Below, piece after piece: positions 1 through 8,686 of a DNA stretch of 64,000 nucleotides (position 1 is the first letter of the stretch; every line of letters begins with the position of its first letter). The position numbers were made by a program, and so were the translations under genes. Source of the DNA: an uncultured Bacilli bacterium. Lineage in GTDB: Bacteria; Bacillota_I; Bacilli_A; RF39; UBA660. Where the stretch lies: NCBI GenBank assembly GCA_934086315.1, contig CAKOHZ010000001.1, positions 372,001-436,000 on the forward strand. Direction: 5' to 3'. The notes beneath the pieces are model-generated. The model was not told the origin of the DNA, did no database searches, and saw only the letters and a list, made by a program, of their open reading frames with translations.

Positions 1-819
1 AGAATATATTTAGATGAAAATTTAAATGAAAATGAAGAACTTATTAAATTAATAGGTAGCATAATTATAATAGTATTTATAGTACCATTCTTTATATTAA
101 TAGTACTTATGGTTCAAATGATAGGTGCAGAAATTAATGAAGAGAAGAGTACTAAGAGTATGGAGATAATTATATCGAGTGTAACACCTGAAGCACATTT
201 TATGTCTAAGTTAGTCGCATCAAATGTATTTGCTTTATTCCAAGGATTCTTACTTCTATTCTATGCTTTCATAGGTAGTGGTATTAGATTCTTTACAACT
301 TCAGGAAGTGTTACTTCAGGAGTAGTAGGAGCAGAAACTACAAGTAAAGTAAGTACATATATAACGATGTTCTTACAAAGTGATATGGCATCTAAATTAC
401 TTGCTGGTATACCATTCTTCTTAATATTAATAATACTTAGTTTCTTAGCATACTCATTATTTATAGGTGTACTTGCTAGTATGACAACAAGTATGGAAGA
501 CTATAATCAAATACAAACACCAGTTATGATCTTCTTAATGTTAGGGTATTATTTAGCACTTTATGCATCCGTTTATCAAGGAGCTGTATTCATAAAAGCA
601 GCTGCATTCATACCATTTATATCAGGTATACTCGCACCAGTAATGTATACGCTTGGCGAAATGACAATAATAGATCTAGTAATAGCTATACTTCTTATGG
701 TAATTACATGTTTCCTATTATATAAATATGGACTTAGAATCTATAAAGAAGGAATACTTAATTATTCATCAAGTAAGTTATGGAAAAAGATGTTTAAATC
801 TTTAAAAAATAAAAATTAA
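1..819 (+). CDS. ABC-2 type exporter permease, C-terminal part (5' truncated by window edge)
   Basis: The frame is open from base 1, so the gene starts upstream of the window and 272 codons are visible. Hydrophobic segments alternate with short loops (about five or six membrane spans). An early segment is followed by INEEKSTKSMEI..SVTP, a pattern typical of NatB/YhaP-like ABC-2 permeases in which a cytosolic loop precedes a membrane bundle. Such proteins pair with an ABC ATPase to export ions, peptides or drugs; the ATPase gene is probably just upstream and not visible. The C-terminus is basic and cytosolic. A strong hairpin terminator follows immediately, so this is the last gene of its operon. 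The substrate cannot be told. Confidence 0.8.
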   Translation, partial: RIYLDENLNENEELIKLIGSIIIIVFIVPFFILIVLMVQMIGAEINEEKSTKSMEIIISSVTPEAHFMSKLVASNVFALFQGFLLLFYAFIGSGIRFFTTSGSVTSGVVGAETTSKVSTYITMFLQSDMASKLLAGIPFFLILIILSFLAYSLFIGVLASMTTSMEDYNQIQTPVMIFLMLGYYLALYASVYQGAVFIKAAAFIPFISGILAPVMYTLGEMTIIDLVIAILLMVITCFLLYKYGLRIYKEGILNYSSSKLWKKMFKSLKNKN

Positions 820-846
820 TGTTAACAACATGTTAACATTTTTATT
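818..846 (+). terminator. Rho-independent terminator
   Basis: A perfect 9-bp inverted repeat AATGTTAAC / GTTAACATT with loop AACAT is followed by TTTATTT. It starts in the stop codon of the permease gene. Confidence 0.75.
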
Positions 847-867
847 TACGTTAATTAATACTTTTAT

Positions 868-896
868 TTTACATATATAATGTTTTGTGTTAAAAT
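868..896 (+). promoter_or_regulatory. Promoter of the kinase-like gene
   Basis: TTTACA (868-873), a 17-base spacer, then TAAAAT (891-896) preceded by TGT (extended -10). It lies directly upstream of the AAGGAG ribosome-binding site of the next gene. Confidence 0.5.
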
Positions 897-915
897 ATAT
901 GTCCAAGGAGAATAT

Positions 916-1620
916 ATGAGAAAAGATAGAATACATAGTGAAATTCCACAAGGGTATTATAGTAAAAGGTTAAGTAATGGTAATAATGGAACATGTTATT
1001 TAACAGATTTTGATATGGTTTATAAAGAATATTTATATGAATATGAATATTTAAAGGAATTAGAATATCTATCTTATCATAAGAGTGACTTTGTTGCTTT
1101 TCCAGAAGAATTTGTATTTATAGCAGAAAAAGAAAAAAAATCGTTAAGAGGTTACTTAATGAAATATATAGAAGGCATAACTTTAGATCAACTAGATGAA
1201 GCAACTAAATTAAGAGATGTTATATATGCACTAAATGAATTTGAAAGAGAAATGTTAAGATTAACTATGGAAGGAATTATTTTTACTGACTTAAATCAAA
1301 GAAATTTAATTTATACACCAGATGGTTTAATCAAAGCAGTAGATACAGACTTATATGATGTAACTTCGGATGATGATTTCAAAAGATTATATAGAGAAAA
1401 TCTAAAAGAATTAGCCGCAACAATAATATCTCAATTTGTAAAAGAAAGAAGTTATAAAAATGGTTACATGGATGAACTAATAAGAGATTGTGGAGCTTAT
1501 GGAAAAATAAGAAGTAGTAATCTTTTAGAAGAATTAAGTGATGAAGCAAGAAAAGAAACAAAAGAAGAAATAGAAACAATTGGTGAATTTAAAAGAACAC
1601 TAGAAATGTTAAAAAAATAA
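916..1620 (+). CDS. Protein kinase-like / lipopolysaccharide-kinase-fold protein
   Basis: The 234-residue product starts at ATG 916, preceded by AAGGAG at 905-910; an upstream in-frame ATG at 880 lacks such a site. Kinase-fold marks are visible: a glycine/asparagine loop near residues 20-27, a candidate ATP-binding lysine K37 in VYKEY, an HRD-like catalytic loop DLNQRN (D125, N130), and a DFG-like metal-binding segment VDTDLYD (D143/D145). The family transfers phosphate from ATP to protein or small-molecule acceptors. The C-terminus is short, without the large helical lobe of eukaryotic kinases. The gene is monocistronic or co-transcribed with the nucleotidase 50 bp downstream. The substrate is unknown, and the protein could be a pseudokinase. 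Confidence 0.6.
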   Translation: MRKDRIHSEIPQGYYSKRLSNGNNGTCYLTDFDMVYKEYLYEYEYLKELEYLSYHKSDFVAFPEEFVFIAEKEKKSLRGYLMKYIEGITLDQLDEATKLRDVIYALNEFEREMLRLTMEGIIFTDLNQRNLIYTPDGLIKAVDTDLYDVTSDDDFKRLYRENLKELAATIISQFVKERSYKNGYMDELIRDCGAYGKIRSSNLLEELSDEARKETKEEIETIGEFKRTLEMLKK

Positions 1621-1670
1621 TAATTGGAAAAAAGAATATAATTAAAATATGTTAAAAAGGAGTGATAAGT

Positions 1671-2234
1671 GTGAATATAGGAATAGATATAGATGATACT
1701 TTAACTAATACAAATGAAGCAAGTGAAGAGTATGTTATTAAATATGAAAATGAGCATCCAGAAATTAAACTAGATCGATATAAATTAATAAGAGGTACAT
1801 TAGATACACCAGAATTAAAAGAATTCTTTAGTGAAAACGCAACAAATATTTGCGATAAAGTAACTATAAAAGAAAATGCGAAAGAAGTAATAGATAAATT
1901 AAGAAGTGAAGGAAACAAAATATATTTTATAACAGCTAGAAGTGATACATACTTTAAAGATGCTCATAAATATGTAGAAGATTATTTAAAAAAGAATGAT
2001 ATAAATTATGACAAGATTATAACTTCTCATACATACAAAGTACAAATATGTAAAGATGAAGGAATAGATTTTATGTTTGATGATGTTATAGATACAATAG
2101 AATCTTTAAATAAAAACAATATAAAAGGAGCTGTCTTTACGTCAAGAATAAATCAAGAAAAAGAAACCACTTCTGATAGAGTAAATACTTGGAATGAACT
2201 TTATAATTACATTCAAAATAATAGTGAAAATTAA
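1671..2234 (+). CDS. HAD-superfamily 5'(3')-deoxyribonucleotidase-like protein (NT5C type)
   Basis: The gene encodes 187 residues from GTG 1671, placed 8 bases after AAGGAG at 1657-1662; a GTG at 1662 overlaps that site and is unlikely. Motif I is GIDIDDTLT (nucleophile D6, acid D8), motif II lies in YFITARSD, and the acidic motif is FMFDDVID. This arrangement matches the NT5C family of small HAD phosphatases, which dephosphorylate nucleoside monophosphates in the cytoplasm; some members act on other phosphates. The motif I aspartates needed for the phospho-enzyme step are present. Substrate preference cannot be read from sequence. A small-RNA gene begins just downstream. Confidence 0.8.
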   Translation: MNIGIDIDDTLTNTNEASEEYVIKYENEHPEIKLDRYKLIRGTLDTPELKEFFSENATNICDKVTIKENAKEVIDKLRSEGNKIYFITARSDTYFKDAHKYVEDYLKKNDINYDKIITSHTYKVQICKDEGIDFMFDDVIDTIESLNKNNIKGAVFTSRINQEKETTSDRVNTWNELYNYIQNNSEN

Positions 2235-2252
2235 AAAATTAAAAATATTCAA

Positions 2253-2282
2253 TTGACAAAAAAGTCAAAAACATTATATAAT
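2253..2282 (+). promoter_or_regulatory. Promoter of the small RNA
   Basis: Consensus TTGACA (2253-2258), 18-base spacer, consensus TATAAT (2277-2282). No open reading frame with a ribosome-binding site follows on this strand before the terminator at 2356-2380. Confidence 0.75.
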
Positions 2283-2288
2283 GATATT

Positions 2289-2380
2289 GACATAGAAATA
2301 TGTCAAGAATACCCACACGAATCAAAATGTGAGTATTCAACCAAAACCCCCTGAAGAGAGCGAAAGCTCTCATTTTTTTT
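2289..2380 (+). ncRNA. Putative small structured RNA with intrinsic terminator
   Basis: Downstream of a consensus promoter lies a compact run of hairpins and no ORF. The first is TTGACATA-GAAA-TATGTCAA (2287-2306, perfect 8 bp). The second is GAATAC-c-CACA...TGTG-a-GTATTC (2307-2338). A C-rich single strand follows (CCCCCTGA), then terminator GAGAGC-GAAA-GCTCTC (2356-2371) with eight T. The transcript would be about 92 nt. I do not recognise the RNA family. Its terminator is duplicated at about 8.5 kb beyond the RM genes, suggesting that an element integrated at the 3' end of this RNA gene. Confidence 0.55.
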
Positions 2381-2382
2381 GC
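2347..2382 (+). repeat. Left copy of duplicated terminator (candidate att site)
   Basis: CCCCCTGAAGAGAGC (2347-2361) recurs exactly at 8494-8508. The stretch 2352-2380 (tgaagagag..aaagctctcatttt) recurs at 8518-8545 with two mismatches and one fewer T. A decayed integrase starts about 35 bp further right. Confidence 0.55.
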
Positions 2383-2414
2383 TCATTTTATAAGGGGTGT
2401 GATTTTTGAAGGGG

Positions 2415-3060
2415 ATTTTTTTGATCAAATTTTAGTTCAATTTTATTTAACATTTTAACTCACCAATTCTTAATCTACAGTAGTAGAGTAGTTGCCGTGC
2501 ACATCTAAATTTAATATCTTTTTCAACAGATAAGAACTTTTAAAAATTCATCATAAGTGAAATATAATATTTTCTTTGGTAGTTCAATTGAATTATTAAG
2601 GTTATGCATTTTTCTATATACTCGTACGAAACTAAAACCATACCAATCAGTAGCATAAATTTAACAATGACTTTAGAAATTTATAAATATCATTTTTATA
2701 ACGAGTACAAATGTTACAACTACTAATGTATCGTCTCCATCGCTCATATACATCTATATTAAAATCTTTTAATTTAACATTGGTAATTGAATCTAAATAA
2801 GGTCTTTTATTCTTATAACCATACATAGTAGTGTCTTTTACTCTTGTAGAACTATTTTCGATAAATAAGTCAATTAATTGATTAAAAGTAATAGCACTAA
2901 CACTTGCTTCATTTTGTGATTTAATTAGAAACTCAGCTTCTGCTTCTTGTGCCTCTTGTTTAGTCATATATCTTTTTGAATGATAATTGTCATAGAATGG
3001 ATCTATTATCTTTTCGCATTCTTCATCACTAATATCTTCGTCAGTACATTTTCTTAACAT
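2415..3060 (-). pseudogene. Tyrosine recombinase (phage-type integrase) remnant, frameshifted and truncated
   Basis: The minus strand starts at ATG 3060, 5 bases after GGAGG. It gives 137 codons of integrase N-terminus: an arm-type region (YMTKQEAQEAEAEF) and a core-binding domain (FNQLIDLFIE...VKDTTMYGYK). The frame then stops at 2647. Homology continues in the next frame with ATDWYGFSFVRVYRKM and ILYFTYDEFLK. A further shift near 2530 leads into LLYYCRLRIGEL at about 2460-2490, the box I region with its catalytic arginine. After that no box II (HxxR) or catalytic tyrosine is seen. At least two frameshifts and loss of the catalytic C-terminus make it inactive. It probably once mobilised the neighbouring RM genes. 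Confidence 0.8.
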
Positions 3061-3214
3061 AAGCACCTCCGTATGTATTAATCACTTAAATTTTGAAATT
3101 AGTCAACTTATTTATACAGTATTTTTAATTTTGCAATAAAAAGCAAGTCAAATATCAAAAAATGTCGGAAAATATGCTATAATTAAACTGAGAGGAATTT
3201 GGAGGTTTAATGAG
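3061..3214. promoter_or_regulatory. Intergenic region with extended -10 promoter for the RM operon
   Basis: TGCTATAAT at 3175-3183 is an extended -10 box without a good -35 match. It lies 18 bp before the GGAGG (3201-3205) of mod. The integrase remnant diverges from here; its GGAGG (minus strand) is at 3066-3070. Confidence 0.5.
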
Positions 3215-4975
3215 ATGAAGACATTAATTAATAAATTGAGTGAAACACTAAAAAAAGACACTTATTTTCTTGATGAAAATGAAGATATTATTATAGATAA
3301 GGTAAAAACAGCTGCTATAAATATGGATGACCATCTTCTTGATATTTTAGTTTCGGATGATGAATTTAAGGAAGCCTTTTTTATAAAAAAAGATAAAGTT
3401 TTAATTTTTGATAAAGTTAAGTTTTCTTGGATTATAAGTAGTAGTGACTTCTTACCAGATAGTTACACTTCATACAAGAACAAAATTGGATTAATAGATT
3501 CACATAATGACTTTTTAAAGAGTAAAGATGATGTTGTTCTTTCTTTTCCATATAAAGATTCAGTTTTATTAGGTGGACAAACTAAAGAGGATGAAAAACG
3601 TAGTGAGTGTATGTTAAATGAAACTTTATGCAAAGATTATATAGATTGTTTATTTGCACCAAAAGCATTTAAAAAACACTATAAATTTGATGGAAAAGAA
3701 CAAACTGATTTTAAATGTACAACAGATGATAACTATATTATAAAAGGAAACAATTTAATTGCTTTATATAGTTTGTTACCAAAATATGAAGGAAAAATTA
3801 GATTGATATTTATAGATCCGCCATATAACACTAAAAATGATACATTTGGATATAATGATACTTTTAATCATTCTACATGGTTAACATTTATGAAAAACAG
3901 ATTAGAAGTTGCAAAAAGATTACTAACTCCTGATGGTAGTATCTATGTATCAATGGATTATAACGAAATTCATTATTTAAAAGTTTTAATGGATGAAATT
4001 TTTGGAAGAGATTGCTTTCAAAGAGAGATAATTTGGAGAATGGGATTCCTATCTGGATATAAAACAATGGTTAATAATTATATAAGAAATCATGATACTA
4101 TTTTGTTTTATTCAAAGAATCCAAATAATATGTTATTTAACAAGTTATATATTGATAACAAAGATTTTAAGCCACTTGTAAAGGATTCAAAGGATTTAAG
4201 AAAATATTTTAAGAATTTACAATTAGAAGAAGAACAAATTGACGATATTTTTGAATACATTAATCATCGATCTAGAGGGGAACATTATGCTCTTGAAGAT
4301 ACATGGAATTGTAATAAATGGGATTATTTAGATTCTATAGCGATAGAAAGTGCTACAGCAAGAGTAGGAGAAACTGTAGACTTAGATGGCGAAAATTTTA
4401 AAGGACAAAAACCAGAAAAATTAATTCAAAGAATAATTGAAAGCTCATCTAATGAAGGAGATATAGTTCTAGACTTCTTCTTAGGAAGTGGAACAACAGC
4501 AGCTACAGCACATAAACTAAATAGAAAATATATAGGAATTGAGCAAATGGACTATGTTGAAACGGCAATATGTGAAAGATTAAAAAATGTTGTAACAGGA
4601 GAAGATCAAGATGGTATTAGTAAGGCTGTTAATTGGAATGGCGGAGGCTCATTTATATATTGTGAATTATTAGAGCAAAATTCAAAACTTATTACTGATA
4701 TAAATAACAGTTCTGAAAAAAACATAATGGAAATATATAATAAAATTATTAATTCTTCATTTGCGTTGAATTATAAAATAGATCCTGAAAAATTAAAGTC
4801 AGTAAAAAATATTGAATTGTTTGAAAAGTTAGAACTTGATGATAAAAAGAAATTGCTAATTGAATTTTTAGATAAGAATTTATTATATATTAATTATTCT
4901 GAAATTGAAGACAAGGATAAGGATGTTAGTAAAGAAGATATTGAATTCTCTAAATCCTTTTATGGTGAAGATTAA
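3215..4975 (+). CDS. mod: Type III restriction-modification system methyltransferase (Mod)
   Basis: A 586-residue DNA N6-adenine methyltransferase. Start ATG 3215 sits 9 bases after GGAGG; an earlier out-of-frame ATG at 3210 stops at once. Motif IV DPPYNT starts at residue 201 and motif I (AdoMet binding) DFFLGSGTT at residue 420, the beta-class order usual for type III Mod proteins. The region between is the likely target-recognition part (about residues 270-400). In type III systems Mod reads an asymmetric site and methylates one strand, protecting it and guiding Res. The stop overlaps the res start (TAATG), so translation is coupled. The target sequence cannot be predicted. Confidence 0.92.
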   Translation: MKTLINKLSETLKKDTYFLDENEDIIIDKVKTAAINMDDHLLDILVSDDEFKEAFFIKKDKVLIFDKVKFSWIISSSDFLPDSYTSYKNKIGLIDSHNDFLKSKDDVVLSFPYKDSVLLGGQTKEDEKRSECMLNETLCKDYIDCLFAPKAFKKHYKFDGKEQTDFKCTTDDNYIIKGNNLIALYSLLPKYEGKIRLIFIDPPYNTKNDTFGYNDTFNHSTWLTFMKNRLEVAKRLLTPDGSIYVSMDYNEIHYLKVLMDEIFGRDCFQREIIWRMGFLSGYKTMVNNYIRNHDTILFYSKNPNNMLFNKLYIDNKDFKPLVKDSKDLRKYFKNLQLEEEQIDDIFEYINHRSRGEHYALEDTWNCNKWDYLDSIAIESATARVGETVDLDGENFKGQKPEKLIQRIIESSSNEGDIVLDFFLGSGTTAATAHKLNRKYIGIEQMDYVETAICERLKNVVTGEDQDGISKAVNWNGGGSFIYCELLEQNSKLITDINNSSEKNIMEIYNKIINSSFALNYKIDPEKLKSVKNIELFEKLELDDKKKLLIEFLDKNLLYINYSEIEDKDKDVSKEDIEFSKSFYGED

Positions 4976-7584
4976 TGAATTTCTTATATGAAAAAATAGC
5001 GACTTTAAAGGAAGCAGGAATATCAGAAACAATACCGCAATTTCTAATTGACAACATTTCCACAAACATAAAACTTAGAGATTATCAGGAAGAAGCAATT
5101 AAAGATACTCTTATATATTTAAATAGTAATTTGTCAAAAAACAAACAAACTCATATCTTATATCATATGGCTACAGGATCAGGAAAAACTGTAATAATGG
5201 CTTTGAATATTCTTTATTATTATAGTCAAGGATATAGAAATTTCTTGTTTTTTACAAATCAAACAAACATTATTTCAAAAACTAAAATAAATTTTTTAGA
5301 TAAAACATCATCTAAATATTTATTTGCAAACAATATTAATATAGCCGGTAAAAATGTTAAAATTAGAGAAGTTTCAAACTTTGAAGATTCAGATCCTAAT
5401 GCAATTAATATTTGTTTTAACACAGTTCAGGGTATTCATAGTTCTCTTAGTTTGATTAGAGAAGGAGCATTAACAATTGAAGACTTTGAGAATGAAAAAA
5501 TAGTTCTTATTGCTGATGAAGCACATCATTTAAACTCAACAACAGCTAGTGATAAAGAAGAAAATGAAAACAATGCCACATGGGAATCTACCGTTTATAA
5601 TCTTTTACTTGCAAATAAGGAAAATGTGCTTTTAGAATATACAGCAACTTGTGATGTTCAAGATGTTAATGTAAGAAATAAATATTTAGATAAAATAGTA
5701 TTTAATTTTGATTTAAAAGAGTTTAGAAAAGCTGGATATACTAAAGAATTTGTTAATATGAGAAGTAATACTACAAAGTGGGAAAGGACTCTACAAGCCA
5801 TTCTTGTTAGTGAATATCGTAAGCTTATATTTGAACAAAATAATATAACTATTAAACCTGTAGTGCTATTAAAATCTAAGACTATTAAAGAGTCAAATGA
5901 GTTTTATAACGAATTTTATGAACAATTAAGAGATTTACAGCCTAGCGCAGTTGAATTTATAAAAAATTCAAATCAAGGCAATTCACTTCTATCGAATGCA
6001 TTTGATTTCTTTGAATCAATTGATTTATCAATGGAAGAACTTGTTGATTTAATAAAGGTTGATTTTGCTATTGACAATAGTGTTAATATGAATGAGTTGA
6101 ATCCTAAGAATGAAAGTATAGTTAACAATTTAGACGAAAAGGATAATCATTATAGAATAGTATTTATAGTTGATAAACTAACTGAAGGATGGGATGTATT
6201 ATCTCTTTATGACATTGTTAGATTATATGAAACCAGACAAGGTGGTTCAAAAGGAACTGTTTCAAAATATACAATAAGTGAGGCACAATTAATTGGTAGA
6301 GGTGCTAGATATTGTCCGTTTAAGTTTGAAGAAGATCAAGTTAAAGAAAAAAGAAAATACTCTGACTATAATAATCCACTTTCTATATGTGAAACATTAA
6401 TTTATCATTGTATGGATGATTCAAAGTATATCGATGAAATTAAGAAAGCTTTAAAGCAAACAGGGTTATTACCAGAAATCGATACAGTCCAAGTTACGTA
6501 TAAGTTAAAGGATGATTTTAAGAATACCGAAATATATCAAAAAGGTTTTGTGTTTTTGAATAATAGAATTGAGATAGATAGAAGCAATGTTAAATCAATT
6601 CCAGAAAAAGTTAGATCTATGGGAATTAGCTATAAATGTAGAAATAGTTCTTCATCTACAGGTGCATTGTTTGAAGAAGGGAATAGTGGAACAAAGTTCA
6701 AAGATCTTACACCTATAAAAATATCTGATATAGCATATAATATTGCATATAAAGCATATAGATGTTTCAATGAAACGTTGAGTTTTGATAAATTAAAAAA
6801 GCAGTTTCCTAATTTAGAAAGTGTAAATGAATTCATTACTTCAGATGAATATGTTGGATCTTTCCCTATTACTTTCCTTGTGATTGAAAATACAGAACCA
6901 TCTATTGATGATAAATTGGAAGCTTGTAAGAAAGTTTTTCAAATAATATCTGACTATGTTCAAACAATTGAGATTACTTTTGAAGGAACAAAAGAGTTTT
7001 ATGCAAAGCCTATTAGGGATGTGTTTACAAACAAAATAAGAAACATAACTCGTGAAGCAAATGACGAATCATGGGGAGCAGGTATATCTCAAAATGATTC
7101 ACTTGTTAATGATACATATAGAATGGATTTGTCAGATAAATCATGGTTTGCATATAATGATAATTATGGTACGAGTGAAGAAAAGAAGTTTGTTAAATAT
7201 TTTAGTACAATTGTTGAAAAAATAAAAAATAAATTTGAAGATGTATATCTAATAAGAAATGAAATACAAGCATGTATTTATTCATTTGAGGATGGATCAA
7301 AATTTGAACCAGACTACGTCCTTATATTAAATAAGCATCAGGAGAATAGAGAAAAAGATAATTTATACATTTGTATGTTTATAGAGCCAAAAGGAGAGCA
7401 TTTATTAGAAAAGGATAGTTGGAAAAACACGTTGTTATTGGATTTAAAAGAAAAGGGAATACCTATAGTTAAATTTGTGGATGATAATGAGTATAGAATA
7501 TGGGGATCACCATTATACAATGAAGCTAATACAAAGGAAGATTTTAATAATTATTTAGAAGAATTATTAAATACAGTTGATTAA
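4975..7584 (+). CDS. res: Type III restriction endonuclease subunit (Res), SF2 helicase-nuclease
   Basis: An 869-residue ATP-dependent restriction subunit. Walker A MATGSGKT lies around residues 65-72, motif II DEAHH at 181-185, the later helicase motifs in VDKLTEGWDV and QLIGRGARY. A C-terminal PD-(D/E)XK nuclease is visible as EPDYVLIL (D780) and IEPKGEHL (E804, K806). The length is normal for Res and every expected catalytic motif is present, so it looks functional. It acts with Mod: ATP hydrolysis drives sliding from unmethylated sites and cleavage upon meeting another complex. It starts inside the mod stop codon and lacks its own strong ribosome-binding site, consistent with coupling. 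Confidence 0.92.
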   Translation: MNFLYEKIATLKEAGISETIPQFLIDNISTNIKLRDYQEEAIKDTLIYLNSNLSKNKQTHILYHMATGSGKTVIMALNILYYYSQGYRNFLFFTNQTNIISKTKINFLDKTSSKYLFANNINIAGKNVKIREVSNFEDSDPNAINICFNTVQGIHSSLSLIREGALTIEDFENEKIVLIADEAHHLNSTTASDKEENENNATWESTVYNLLLANKENVLLEYTATCDVQDVNVRNKYLDKIVFNFDLKEFRKAGYTKEFVNMRSNTTKWERTLQAILVSEYRKLIFEQNNITIKPVVLLKSKTIKESNEFYNEFYEQLRDLQPSAVEFIKNSNQGNSLLSNAFDFFESIDLSMEELVDLIKVDFAIDNSVNMNELNPKNESIVNNLDEKDNHYRIVFIVDKLTEGWDVLSLYDIVRLYETRQGGSKGTVSKYTISEAQLIGRGARYCPFKFEEDQVKEKRKYSDYNNPLSICETLIYHCMDDSKYIDEIKKALKQTGLLPEIDTVQVTYKLKDDFKNTEIYQKGFVFLNNRIEIDRSNVKSIPEKVRSMGISYKCRNSSSSTGALFEEGNSGTKFKDLTPIKISDIAYNIAYKAYRCFNETLSFDKLKKQFPNLESVNEFITSDEYVGSFPITFLVIENTEPSIDDKLEACKKVFQIISDYVQTIEITFEGTKEFYAKPIRDVFTNKIRNITREANDESWGAGISQNDSLVNDTYRMDLSDKSWFAYNDNYGTSEEKKFVKYFSTIVEKIKNKFEDVYLIRNEIQACIYSFEDGSKFEPDYVLILNKHQENREKDNLYICMFIEPKGEHLLEKDSWKNTLLLDLKEKGIPIVKFVDDNEYRIWGSPLYNEANTKEDFNNYLEELLNTVD

Positions 7585-7585
7585 A

Positions 7586-8353
7586 ATGCCAGAGATTTTT
7601 AAAAAAGAATTTGAAGAACTTTATAATCAAAAAAAACAAGAAAACTATAATTTCATAATTGAAAAAGAAACATTAATCAACAATGAGAAATTTAAGTATC
7701 TTGAATTTAATATTGATCACTCATTATTAAAATGTGCAATGAATTTAGCAAAAAGAAAATCACAATTTACAATGGATCAGAATCAAGCTGGAATAAGAAG
7801 AGATGAAATAACAAAACTTCAAAAATGCTGTCAAGGTGTATTAGCAGAAATGTTTATTCATGTTTTGCTATTGGAAAGATATGGATTTAAAGTGTTAAGG
7901 TATGACTTAGAAAGAGAAAATTTTCTTTATAAAGTAGAGGAATATGATTTAAAAATCCAAATTGATAACGACTTTTATGAAGTTGAATCAAGATCGTCTA
8001 ATCTCCATCATACTTCGATAGAAAAATTTATAAATTATGATATAATTATTGGACCGTATGGAAATAGACTTAAGATTGAAGATGAATTGGCGGATTTTCA
8101 TTTTAGACCTATATATATGCCAGATTTTGAACCGTTTGAGATAAAAGATGGAAAGTATCATTATTCTGATAAATTAATAACAGGAGAAGTAAAACTAATA
8201 ATTACAGGTGTAGCTACTAAGGAAGAATTTCTTAAATATGGATATAAAAAATCATTAGGACAAAGGGGAACAATTTATCAAGTAGTAGATGTTTCTATTA
8301 TTGGAGATATCAGCAAAATGGATGAAAAATTTAAAAATATTATTAGTGAATAA
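7586..8353 (+). CDS. Nuclease-like protein linked to the type III RM operon
   Basis: 256 residues from ATG 7586, one base after the res stop; a TTG at 7577 is an alternative. No homologue is recognised by name. A PD-(D/E)XK-like pattern can be read: CCQGVLAEMF (helix with E), EYDLKI (D121) and YEVESRSS (E132-V-E134). In active members the last position is normally lysine; here it is glutamate, so the enzyme may be altered or inactive, or the pattern may be fortuitous. Tight linkage implies a role with the RM system, for example an accessory restriction or regulatory factor. A terminator follows directly, making this the end of the operon. Confidence 0.55.
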   Translation: MPEIFKKEFEELYNQKKQENYNFIIEKETLINNEKFKYLEFNIDHSLLKCAMNLAKRKSQFTMDQNQAGIRRDEITKLQKCCQGVLAEMFIHVLLLERYGFKVLRYDLERENFLYKVEEYDLKIQIDNDFYEVESRSSNLHHTSIEKFINYDIIIGPYGNRLKIEDELADFHFRPIYMPDFEPFEIKDGKYHYSDKLITGEVKLIITGVATKEEFLKYGYKKSLGQRGTIYQVVDVSIIGDISKMDEKFKNIISE

Positions 8354-8386
8354 AAAGCCAAGAATTACTCTTGACTTTTTTATTTT
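8352..8386 (+). terminator. Terminator of the RM operon
   Basis: AAAAAGCCAAGA / TCTTGACTTTTT stem with one mismatch and a 5-base loop, followed by TATTTT. It starts in the stop codon of the third RM gene. Confidence 0.7.
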
Positions 8387-8686
8387 GCATACGATAGATC
8401 TAAACTTAGACGGTAAATTACGAAAAAATCATCAATAAAACTTTTTCATCAAAAATAGCCTATTTTAAGCATAAAAAACATATATGCTCTCTTCCCCCTG
8501 AAGAGAGCAGGCTCAATTGAAGAGAGTAAAAGCTCTCATTTTTTTGCAATAATTATATTAAAAACAAAATTACCACCCACTTTTAGAATGAAATATGAAT
8601 TATAAAATGACTTTTTTATATAAAAATGTTAAAATTAAATAGAAAAAGGACAATATTAAAAAATAAAGGAGTAGTAAAATACATTT
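8387..8686 (+). other. Gene-free stretch holding the right terminator repeat and a promoter
   Basis: No ORF is supported here. It contains the right repeat copy (8486-8547) and, near 8627-8635, TGTTAAAAT, an extended -10-like box that could serve the GIY-YIG gene. The rest is AT-rich sequence in which I see nothing else. Confidence 0.5.
8486..8547 (+). repeat. Right copy of duplicated small-RNA terminator (candidate att site)
   Basis: Hairpin GCTCTCTT-CCCCCTG-AAGAGAGC (8486-8508) contains the same 15-mer as 2347-2361. A second unit, TGAAGAGAG...CTCTCATTTTTTT (8518-8545), matches 2352-2380. The two stems share strands and could form alternative structures. No clear promoter precedes it, so it reads like a terminator separated from its RNA gene. 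Confidence 0.55.

Noticed and set aside
1652..1918. Minus-strand frames opposite real genes (for example 1652-1918, 6630-6836, 12187-12396)
   Set aside because: They lie wholly inside well-supported plus-strand genes, have no ribosome-binding site and show composition typical of antisense reading of AT-rich codons.
2307..2338. Possible tRNA-like arm (GAATAC...GTATTC hairpin)
   Set aside because: No T-arm GTTC motif, anticodon arm or CCA-like end; better read as part of a small RNA.
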